In this document: positions 32,716-44,344 of the stretch, piece after piece
How the letters are laid out: the number at the start of each line of letters is the position of its first letter
Numbering within the stretch: position 1 is the stretch's first letter
Assembly (NCBI RefSeq): GCF_043290135.1
Contig: NW_027464588.1
Coordinates: forward strand, 3,175,501-3,239,500
Direction of reading: 5' to 3'
Source: Rhipicephalus microplus
Taxonomy: Eukaryota > Arthropoda > Arachnida > Ixodida > Ixodidae
DNA: 64,000 bases
Position numbers and translations under genes: made by a program
The notes under the pieces: generated by a model
Databases searched by the model: none
What the model was told of the DNA's origin: nothing
What the model saw: the letters and a program-made list of their open reading frames with translations, nothing else

Positions 32716-32942
32716 GTTGATTGATTGATTGATATGTGGGGTTTAACGTCCCAAAACCACCATATGATTATGAGAGACGCCTTAGTGGAGGGCTCTGGAA
32801 ATTTGGACCACCTAGGGTTCTTTAACGTGCACCCAAATCTGAGCACACAGGCCTACAACATTTCCACCTCCATCGGAAATGCAGCCGCCGCAGCCGGGAC
32901 CAGAACCCGCAACCTGTGGATATGTCACTGAGCTACCACGAC
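32716..32942 (-). repeat. Ruka-like SINE
   Basis: Reverse orientation: attgattgatatgtggggtt, then ccaccatatgattatgagag, then tttaacgtgcacccaaatct, and the head complement near acccgcaacctgtgg. It is the best-preserved 3' half in the window. Confidence 0.8.
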
Positions 32943-33921
32943 TTCACGCCTACGCCAAATGAATTTCAGCGGCCCACTTTCCGCATACTAAGTCGCGGAA
33001 ACTTGAGCAATGATGTTGCTGACTACAATCTTGTTGAGCGAGATTGGTTTTTAGCTCCCATATTTATCGCACGAGACACCAACGCAGAAAAAAAGAAGCG
33101 CCACAGAACACTGCTCTGAGTGTCTTGTGTGGAATTTTCCTTTAGGTGCCGTCTCGCGGTGCAAACAGGGAGGCGAGCAATGGCTATGAAAACCAACGTA
33201 GTAGAGCAAGTGAAACGTGAGTTGAGTGTTTGGTTTGCCGTCTTGGACAATTACAAAGGGGAAACAAAGATTCATAGAGATTGGATTTACCAAGAAGAAG
33301 ACGTTTCACAACACAGCCCAATGCATATATCAAGGACGAACGCTCGATTACGCGCTCTGTTTCAAAAGTCCGTACTCACAGCAGCGCTGTTTGAACTAGC
33401 GTAGGCCATCCTCAAACGTTCCTCGTATCGTCGAGTCACCTGCAAAGAACAAAAAAAAGCAAAAGCACTTCTTTTAGTATGCAGTCAATGCTGAAATTAT
33501 TGGAAAAAATCACATCCTTCTCGGCCAATCCTCCCCACTAGGTATGTGCCATGTCAGGGAAAAACAGCACTATAACCAAAAAACTGCAGCCATCAAATTG
33601 TGAGTACAAAAAGCGGCAGAGTTTAATAAACATCGCGACAAACTACACAAATATTCCTTTGAATCTATATGTTTGAAATGCCAGGAACATAGTCATTCTA
33701 GGCGCACAAAAGAGGGCGGTGCAACGAAGTGGAGGAAGAAGCAGGCACTTTCTGCCGCCTAGCCAGATGCTGTTTTTTCAATGAAAAAAAGTGCATTGTG
33801 CTAGCCTTCTGACCATGCAAGAACCACCGTGAGCGCCTCTCTGTTATTGCTCTTCTAAACCGGCGCGCCCAGAGCACTGCCGCGGGCTATTCTCCGCCCC
33901 CGGCGGGCCTAGCTTGCTCCG
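32943..33921. other. Region upstream of the M13 gene
   Basis: No clear promoter. A possible small exon at 33146-33216 (acceptor ttttcctttag, donor AAC|gtgagt) is in phase with an acceptor at 33927-33928 inside exon 1, but no start codon can be tied to it. See findings. Confidence 0.35.
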
Positions 33922-35628
33922 ATGCTCAGGTGGGTCCGAAATGACCACAGCCGGCACATTCCCGCGGCACCTGCAGAGGTCACGACGAGCTCCGATGTGA
34001 GCCACTCGAGCCGCACAACTTCCTCGGCACCCCCGCATCAGCACCAGCGCCACGAACGACACCGGCGTGTTTCTCGACGCTCTACGACCACAGATGAAGA
34101 GGTGTCGGGTGAAGGCTCCTCCAATGTGGTGACCGACGCGCACAAGCTCGAGTACATCCGAAACATCCTAAGTGGCGCCCAAGCTAAATTACCATTCTGG
34201 CCGTATGCCACTGGTGCCACCGGCTATGTCTGCGGGGCGACCAAAGCGTACGAAACCGGAGGCCAAAGCGTCGCCACAGGTGAGTTTTCGGCCAAAACAT
34301 CATCGGATGCCTGTACAGCGCCTTACTACGCTGAAGAAGACGCCAGTCGCAACACCACAGCTGATTGGGAGGACAGCGAGATGGCGGCGCAGAAGACGGA
34401 GAGTGTCGCGGATACCATCGGCGGCAGCTATCCAGAGTCCGGCTTCGACAGCGTCGTGGGAAGCGAAATGGAAAGCGATGTCGATGACCGGCGTTACCAT
34501 GCGGATCACATGAAGGGGCACCCGTCGAAGACTGGTGGAAAGTATTCTTTCACTGGTGTGTTACTTCTATTCGGTACCACGTTCGCCGTTGCGGCGGCGT
34601 TCGGACTGGCCGCCTTCTTTTACTCGTACTCTGAGCTCGTACACAGGCCTTCCACGGAAGGGAGTGATATCGGCTCTTTCGAAGGCGAAGGGGGTGTTCC
34701 GGCCGTCTTCTACGCGGCTGGGAACGTCCAAGCGAGAAAGAAAAAAACCCTGCCACCCGTCGACGCGGCCGCTGCAGCTGCAGCCCAAGGACCATCAAAC
34801 GTGTTTCTGAAAAACGCAGATAGTGGAGGCGCCGCTCTAGAAGAACACATGACTGGGCCCATGGTCGTGGAAGAGGAAACAAGCAGGACTACGACAGAAA
34901 GGCCACGGCGCCGTAGAAAGATCGCTGTGTGGGAGGGCAAGAGAATCTACAACTCCGGTGGGAGTGCCCAGAATGCAAGCACGCCGAGGCCCATGGCCCC
35001 GACCACACAAGGGGCGCAAGCGCGTGACTCAGTTTCTTCGAGCACTGAGAGGATTTGGTCTCGGGCGACTACGCGCCGCAGTGACGCCGACGGTTCCAAA
35101 GGAATGGGTCACAAGAAAGCGACGCGTAGGACAAGTCGGCGTGCCGTCGCGACGGCAGCGAAGCGTCGCACTCGCGCTATAGTCACGGTAAGCGGCGAGA
35201 ATAGGCACTTCTGCGAGACTAAGGTGTGCGAGAGGGAATCTGTGTACCTCACCAGCTACCTGGACTGGAGTGTGTCGCCATGCGACGACTTCTATAGCTT
35301 TGTGTGCAACCACTGGAAGAACCTCTATCCGGAAGTGGGCTCGTCCGTTGACTCGCTGCTTGTGCAGAAGGTCGAAGAGGACATCTACCACGCGATGACG
35401 TCGCAAGCGAGGACTAACAACAGACTCATCAAGGCTCAGTCACTCATCAATGCGTGCGTGCATAAGCCTTTTGCTGAGAATCACAAGACTGCACTTGTGG
35501 ACTTCATGGGTGATCTGGGTTTGCGCGGGTGGCCCTTTCATCGTGACACCAAGACTCTCATTGACGTGTGGAAGAGTGCCAGTCTTTTATTGCGGAACCT
35601 GGGCCTCGACGTTCTCGTTTCCGTCAAG
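33922..35628 (+). CDS. M13 exon 1: tail, membrane segment, stalk, start of ectodomain
   Basis: 569 codons, donor AAG|gtgaga. Membrane segment: GVLLLFGTTFAVAAAFGLAA and FFYSY (about 212-236). The stalk has a poly-Ala run (about 283-289), Arg-rich clusters and KRRTR (414-418) just before the first ectodomain Cys (431). The M13 N-terminal signature is YLTSYLDWSVSPCDDFYSF. The ATG at 33922 is the first in frame but has a weak context, so an upstream exon cannot be excluded. Confidence 0.8.
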
Positions 35629-38600
35629 GTGAGATCGCGGGGGGATGAACGTAGGACGCACTTAGGTAAGGCTACGAAATGCCCTATCTATAGCTTTGAA
35701 CTGAAAAGAAATACATCGCACGGACAGAAATTCGGGGACAAATGAACTAAGCGCGCTAAAAAAAAAGTGGGGAACGAAGAAAAAAAAAGTGATGGCACGG
35801 CCTCTACTTGACACCCTGGAGCTTCACGAAACCAGAACACATGAAGCGAAAGTTTAGGACATGACTTAGCGTGCTCTTACACGCTTCCATGACGCGTTCA
35901 TTTTAAATTAATCAATCACTAATTTATGCAAGGCTAATCAGGGCTGGGCAACGCAGTCCCCATTTCATCTCTCTTTCTTGTGCGCGCTTTTCCTACAAAT
36001 GGCATTCTAGCTCTATTAAAATTACATTCTCGTGAATGAACTAAGCCAGGAAACTAAGACTACGTGCACGAGAAATCCACGTCCCTGGAAGCCGTCTGCG
36101 TGAAACGCAATTTAAGTGCCATGCTCCGCCGATGCTGAATTCACCGGGCAGAGATAGCTCTGCGAATATATTGTGGCCGAAGTACACGCACAAGCCATCA
36201 TTCAACAGAAAATTTGGCGCATGCAAAAGCCATAAAATTTTCCTCTGAAAAGGTAATCTCGTGAAAATGTTCCTTTATCAGGCCCACAGCCAGGGGTTTC
36301 TTTTCCTTGAGAGGAGGGCAGCACTTGTTAAATGTCTTAAAAAAGACCAATATATATCATTTGCCCTTGGCAACACACCCTTTCTCGTCTGAAATTCAGG
36401 GGAGGAGAGAGCTAGGGCACCCCTTTATAAGAAGCCTGCACCTTATATAACTGCCGATTATTTCAGCAAACTTCTCATTCTTGCTCTTTAGTGGGGAGTT
36501 CCCATCTCAATTACTACAAAACTTTCGATCTGTAGATTGAGTTTCAAGAGTTTTCCCCTTCACGCCTCAGGAGTTAGGGCGAGCAACCCTTCAATATATA
36601 GCAGGGCGCTAGTGGCCTGAGATTTTGGCGTGTCATGTGACAGGTAGAGCCTGATCCAGAGAACGAAGAGCGATACATCATCGCACTTGGCGATCCGGAC
36701 GTGCTGATCGGCCAGTATGGCAGCCAGGAGAGCGCGCTGCCCGAGTGGTACTCCATGGCGGTAACCAGCTGCTTCAAAGTGTTCACCAGTGGCAAATACG
36801 TGGACATCGCAAGGCGGGTGCGCGAATTCTCCGCCCGGCTGGCAGAGGCCACCACCGACCGCGGCAGCGAGGCATTCGTTGCCAACCGCTTCAAACTGGT
36901 GCAGCTCAAGCACCACGCTAACCTGATACAGCTACTCACTTTCCTCTTCAGCAACATCACCGTCGTGCACAGTCGCATGAAGGTAATCATTCGTTGAGAA
37001 AAGTATCTCTTCATTTATAGGGGTGAGCCTAACTACATGTGAATCGGCTTGTGTTACGTTTCTCAATAAACTTGTGTACATTGTCTAGCCAAGTGCTCAT
37101 TAAACTGTGCTTTAGCAAGGTTAATACGCTGTCCTCGTTACGACATAACACCGTTGATGTCGGAAGTAACTTATGCCGCTGAACACCCCTTACACTGTAT
37201 TTGTACCCATATAGGCGTGATTAGGGTGCACGATTAGGGGTCGAAAAGATTCAACGCTGAGCCCCCCTGCTCCTTCTTCACTGACAACCCACTCATAGAG
37301 TAAAAAAAAAACAACAACAACACCATTTTCAATTAATTTTAACCTGGACATGAAGCGATTGCGGGCTCTCATTTCGCTTTTTCTTTGGTCGGTGGCTTTC
37401 CTGTGGTGAAGGTGCGAACTGAGTGCTTCTTGCGGTGCAAATAAACTTTGCACTGCAAAGCTATAGCTACAATGCGCAGACAGAAAACTGCCGAGAATTT
37501 CATTGCTTCCCGCCATTTATATCCACAACAAGCACAGAACCTCTTCACTATATCTGAACTTAATCGGCACCTTGATTTTAAATTTGAAAGTGTAGGGGTC
37601 AGAGTCGTAGCTAAAAACTTTTCGGAGAGAGGTGGTGGTTGTTGTTTACCAATACTGCGTCGGTGCATATAGGCGTGCACAGTGTTCGCAAATGTGGGGA
37701 GGGGGCGCAGACACCTCTCCTCTTATTGGTCGAGTCTTAAGTACAACGTGCTTCGCAATGGAGGAAAAATTAAAAATGAAGTGGTGACACACTTCTCACA
37801 ATGTCCTGCCCTGGGTCTTGACTTTCCGGGAGTAAAAATTGAAAGTGGACAATGCCAGCAATGTAACGCCAAAAGAATTTGGTATAGCTATTGGTGTCAC
37901 AAATATAACATAATCCCACTCCATTAACAATGACCGGACAGGACTGATGGATCCCCCTCCTCATACCCAGGATACACTGAAAGGAATGTGACGTAAGCTA
38001 AAGTATGGAGTTTCCGCAAATGAAACAGGTGTAAAGGAAGGGTGTGTGGAAGTTATCCAACCTAGTAACCCCTATACTTGTGAAGGCGTCTGGTAGCTAG
38101 GTGCTCCTTTCCATCGGACATTTGCAATGATCACTGCATTGGTAATTATAAATGAATACATCATGACTGGAACACAACAATTTCTGTTTCAGTGCTTACA
38201 TCAATTAGGTTGAGCTGCAACCTGTAAGGCGTCACGTTTTACAACGCTTTTGCGCCTCTTTACCGAAGGTTCTGGTGAAGACGGAGGCGTACTTCCGTGA
38301 CCTTCGAACAGTGCTCCACGTAACCAAAGGCGTGGACGTGCTCAACTACCTGGGCTTCCGCGCGCTGCTGCACATCTCGCCTCTGCTGCCGGACCAGGCA
38401 CTAGAGATGGCCTCACTGCAGATGAAGCAACTCACTGGCCTTCACCGGCTCAACTGGCCCCGATGGCGCCGCTGCATCCGCATGTTTGAGCGAGTCACGC
38501 CCGCCGTATTTCTGCACGCGTACGCCGACGTGCGACAAAACACGCCCAACAAGGACAAGGCGAGCAAATACAGTTCCTTATTTGGTCTAAATTTCAATTG

Positions 38601-41600
38601 AGTGCTAGATGTACATATTCTACATGAGTCTTGATGCTTACTCAATGTCGTTCAGCAACAGTGAAGCTGTTCCTTTGATTCATTCTTGGAATGCGCAGCT
38701 ATAGCTGTAGCCCGAAACCGGGGACTTCTTACTTCCCTGAGTTTACAGAGACGAAGAACCTATGTCCAAGATATTTATACGAGCAATGGCCGTGAATCTC
38801 GCCGCGTCTTTATGCGCGCAGGTCTGGAGTTTGCTGAACGACATTCAGGCGAGCTTCGTGCTCGCCATCAACAGCGCTCCCTGGATGAGCATTGACGACA
38901 AGCTCATGTTGAAGGACCGCCTGACGCGCGTCAAGATCGAGATGTTCCACAAGTTTGTGGCGAAACGCGGGCACAAGCACTCGCCTTCCGAATTCGTACC
39001 GGACGTGCAGCCCGGAAACGTCATCACCGTGTACAGGCGAGTCGATGTTGGCTTCTTGCGTTGTGATCGATCGAAACCGTTATGAGTTAGCACTATGAAT
39101 ACGTTATCGGCTTCACCCTTGTCAGATGATTTTTTGGCGGTTGGGAACTCACAAATATATTGTATGCAGTTGTAGCATCTTTCGCCTAGAGTGGAGTCTC
39201 AAGCTCCTTTTAGCTAGTGGGGTGCTGTCACTAAAGTTAGTCCAGCAAGGGCACGGGTAGTGAAAAGGTCGAAGTGACGGAAGAGGGTGGACGGGGATGG
39301 GAATTAATAAACAATCACTTAAAAATACCGTCTGAATGAGCGCATTTTTCATATCTATAATACAGATATTTTCTGAAGAGCGCTTGACATCAGCAATCAG
39401 ATCAGCATTCTGATACTAATCGCCGTAATGACTGCAATCTAGGCACTGCTTGTGAAATATAAAGATTTCATTTCATGGTTCTGCTCCAACTAAGAGTGAC
39501 CACATGGGGCGCCTTACGAAAAAATGCTTGACATCAGTCACGTATGTGTAGCTCACATGAACAAAGGACAAGGTGAGTAAATAATGCCAATACTATATAT
39601 CCAAGTAACAAAAATTTTATTCATTGTTAAGTATATAGCGGGCGGCAAGTGAAATCAGAGCCACTGCGATATTTCCGTGGACCATGTGTTTGAGACCTCT
39701 GGCCAAAAAGAAATGTGGCCCTGCTTGTGATGAGAGACAGCACGGGTGACATGCTATAGCGTTATCATAGGAGCGGTCGTGTTTACACTGAGAAGGCACA
39801 GAAAGCCACTACAAGAGGCGGTGAGAGACGTGCCCCCGCGATGGGAGGCAGGAAATAGCACCCTTTTCCGAAGTGCGCCAATGTTGAGGAAAACCGGAAT
39901 TGGCGCAGTATCCTTGTGGTTCCGATGAGAAGTGGTCAATATTCAGCGTCAAGCTAGCGCCAGTTATTAAGAGGTCTAACAGCAGGCTCATGGTGCACAC
40001 TCGACGAGTACAGAGACATGCTTGTCGTTGCAATTCACTGTGCTTGCCAAAGGTGTTTTGAAGAATTGTATCGAAATTTCTCAAAAATGTGGAAAATGCG
40101 ACATATGCTAGGTGCCTCAACAGTTACTTTTTGTGTAGCCTTGTACATTCTAAGATGACTAAAGACATTATTTGGAAAGTAATTAAGATAGGTAATGATT
40201 TCAGCCTTTTATTAACGGAGTTAAATGGTTACTTCTAATGGAAGAATTGAAGTTGATGATGCTAGGAGCCCATCGCAACATTGATAAAAAAAAGCGGCTC
40301 CTAGTAATTGTTCTAGCGCAACGAAAGTCAACCAAACTCATGGCGAAACCAAAACCGAAGCACCAATGATCAGAGCAAACAAATGACTAGACTGACGTCG
40401 CTGTTCAAGGAAACAATTGCACATGGGTAGCTGTTTCACGATTGTAAACGTATGCGTGTCAGGCGTGCTGTAATTGGAAGGCAAACTCACACATTTGCAT
40501 AACGAAGCCTGTTGATGTTCGATATAATGAAGTTCACTCATTCTGGACATCTCAGAAGAATATGTCAATTGTGTTCTTTCGCGTTTTAGCTTGTTGGGTG
40601 ATTTGCATTACTTCCCATTTATTACTGGAGGCCAACTTTTTAAAGTAACGAAGCTGTAAGGGTTCTTCGCATGAAGGACTGCAGTTTTATAGTTTGAGAA
40701 AAGGGCCTAACTACACTATTTATGAAGATATTTAATTAACACTCCTAATTACTGCCTGCCATAATTTATTTAGCCATCTTAAAATGCGTCATGCTACAGA
40801 ATAAGTCATTATAAAGGCATCGAACAAATGTCAAATCTGTACAAGCTATAGCAATCATAGTCTACACATACAGCGTTATCGTTGATCCAATTGCCTGTAA
40901 CGGTCCCGGGCCACATTTATATTGTTGCACCGTGTTTCGGGCGCCATTGCTCTATTTGCAGAAATTTTGCACACGTATGCTACAAATAACGACGCAACTT
41001 CAGTGATACGTAAAAGGTTGTAAGCACTGGTAAAAGGAGATGAGTAATTGTCGCCATGTTTTCTTCATCGGGAATGCTGGATAAAATAATTTTCAAGTAT
41101 ACATCGCAAACGAGTGTAAACAGTGTTACCGAACTGCCACATGCTACAGGAGCCTAGCTAGGCAGCTGATGGAACGACGCCTTGCAAGAATCAAAATGCG
41201 TCGCGATCCTACGGTGACCAAGTGGAGAGGCTCGGTCTTCGACACGGTGCCCAAGTTCGACAGGGACTCCCAAAGTATCTTCGTGCCCATGGCCATGTTC
41301 GACCCCGCTTACATGAATGACCCGGAGTCTATGCTACTTCAGGTAATGGATTGTGCACTGCGACACCGATTAGGTATTCCATATTCCTTAGCTTACACCT
41401 TTACATAGAAGTTCTGGATTGGTTCAAAAGTAAGAAAGCAAAAGGATCCGAGGCCAAACATCTTTATCGTGACTTTTACACACTTTATTTTGCAAATATC
41501 AATGGTGTTGGTTAGCAACAGTTCGAGCTTCGATGAAAATTTATGAGAGTGATTTCGTTGAATAGACGCCTATGAATGATATCTCGGGCCTTACGAGCCG

Positions 41601-44268
41601 ATCCACGACATGATTCTGAGGGAAGAACTCCGGAAATGTTGACCATCTGGTGCTCTGTAAAGTGTACTAAAATCGCAATGTGCACGGAACCCTCGTGTTG
41701 CACCTCCACTGAAATGGATGTGCCCGCTCCGTCCAGTATTGAACCCATGAGTTTGGAACAAAGGTAGAGCACTGTAACAACTGTGCCACCGAGGTGGACA
41801 AATTGGCAGGCATTCATGTACACAACGTATGGACTGTTGCAGCTCTCGCAAAAAAAAAAAAGTAGCGAAAGTGGAGTATACAGTTTTTTTTTAGACGAGT
41901 AAGATACCAAGGCCATTTAACCAGCTAGGATATATATGACAGAGTTAGGTTGATGTGCAATCACCGCCGCCTTGATTACTTTAATTTTGGTCTCTATGCC
42001 GATAACAGCTCGATGGGTAGAGCTTGGTGAAATTTGGTACACAACACGAGCTGAAGCAATAACGTATTTTATAGCATTGAGACATACTTTGTTATTAAGT
42101 ATCAGAACATACCGTGACAGAAATAAAAAAAGCCATAGCCAAGAAAGATGAGGCCTACGCTACTCAGTGACACTGATCAATCTAAGCAAAGCTATCGCTA
42201 TACAAAACACATAGAAATGCATTCAGTGGTTTTCTTCAAGCCACGACTGGTGACTTTCTACTAGTCTGACTGTATGCGATACATGCGTGTTTCTGATACT
42301 ACTGGTACAGATAAAAATCTCGGAGGCTAATTAAATGGTTTGCCAAGAAAATAACGTCCACCCTGTCAATGGTTGAATGAAAAATCTGTAGACGTAACGT
42401 ATAAAGAAGATAATAGAATGGTGAAAATCAGATAGCAACAAACAGGGTATGAAAATCAATAAACAGATAATCGGTGGTGCTTCGGAATTGCAGGAAAAGA
42501 AAATGCAAGCGGATGAAGCTAGCGATGGTAATAACATAGCGTATAAACATTAATCTATGAAACATGTTCATCCCAACAAAAGACGTAATATATCAAATGC
42601 GAAGGCCGGGTGCTTACTCGCAACTTCGAAGTTTAGTAGGCGGTCTTCATATACAGCGAGACAACGCGTTAATATTAAAAGAATTTTTCGAAACTGCGCA
42701 CATTAACAATAAATAAATAGTAGCAGTGCCCAAATGTTTGGATGCACAGGGTGATCATCCTTGTCGTGAAGCCCCACGAAAGAATTGACAACATGTGCTT
42801 TTTTCCCCTTCCTCTACATTCCTATAATTATTTAATTCGCGTGATAGCTTTTCTCGAGCTAGTCAAGGTTTCAGGAATTATGAGAAGTAAATAGTGATGG
42901 TAGCTCAATGGACGGGCAAGAATCTAATGAGGTCAGTTAAAGCAGTATAGATCAAGTATTTTATAAATTGGGCTAGTTGGAATGTACCCAATACGGTCAG
43001 CGCAAAAAAAAAAAGAAAAAGAACACCCGGTGGAAAAACAAGGAAGCCATGGCACACGCGCTAAGTGGGGTATCCTTTTTTGTTCTGATCGTCATAAGCG
43101 ATATAGAGGTATTCATGAAGATCTCCAGAACATATATTCTGTCTATAATAACAACAAATATACTCTTGAAATATATAACGCAAGAAAATGATGTAAATAT
43201 ACTCGAAACGGGCATTAGTAGATGCTCTATGTGCCAACAATGAAAAAGAAAATACACATGATGTATTACAGCTGTCGATATTGAAGAAGTCGAATTTTTT
43301 CAGAACGATAAGATTCGAAAAGCTATTCATTGCTCCAAATAAAAAATTGTCAGCAGTGAGTACTTTGCAGCCTCGCCATGTAGCCAGACTAGCAACTAGG
43401 GCCCCGGCTGCGCTGCAACGCATTAAGCGATTGGCTATTAAAAAAAATCAATATCCACACTGTTTTTATTTTGTCTGGATGCTTAAATGCTGGATGCACA
43501 TCGTCGTGACAGGGAGACGGATCTATAAGCACTGCTTACAGACAAGTTGACGCTATAGTGTACTTGCGTTTGTGGAAGCGGATTTGATTTTCAGCTGTGA
43601 CTGCCGCAATTAGACCTGGGTGAAACGGAAGAATTCCATGTATTAAATTGAGGCCTAGGTTGAACAAGCTGTCCCGGTCAAAATTAATCCACTTTCCTCC
43701 CTCTGGCAGACCTCGTAATCACTGTGACCGTTCTGGCTCGCAAAAACACCCGAATTTTTCCTTGACACGGCGATGCCTTAGAATTATGTTTCGGAGCTTG
43801 TGTTTCTTAGTTGCTCAGAACAGTCTGAGAAGCAAACATCAGAAGTGTTTCTTCTCACTCAAATCCACCCAGTATTTGTCGGTGTATGCCGCTCAAACTA
43901 TTGAAAATTGCTTCGTGAGGCTGTGTTTTTTTTTCTTCCTGGCACTAAGACACTGCTGCAACAGAAAGATGTACAGAGTAACAACCGTTCGGAGTTTAAC
44001 ACCCCAAAACTACGAATAACGTACTTAGCATAAGGGAGGGCTTCAGAAATTTTGACCATTTGGAGTTCTTTAAAAGCTCACCCAAATCCAAGCACACGGG
44101 ACTGAAACATTATCGCCTCCATCGAAAGTGCAGCCGCCTCGGCCGAGATATTATCCCGCGACTTGTAGGTCAGCATTCAGTCGAGCATCATAACAACTTA
44201 ACTATCGTGGTGGGCGCATATCTACCGGAAAAAGTTCTGCAGCTTATGTGTCGATAAAATTTCAAAAG

Positions 44269-44344
<76 letters not shown>

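Noticed and set aside
34172..34882. Several minus- and plus-strand frames of 60-110 aa
   Set aside because: Shadow frames of GC-rich M13 exon 1.
44269..44343. CRISPR-like array
   Set aside because: It is a pure tetranucleotide microsatellite without spacers, in eukaryotic intron sequence.
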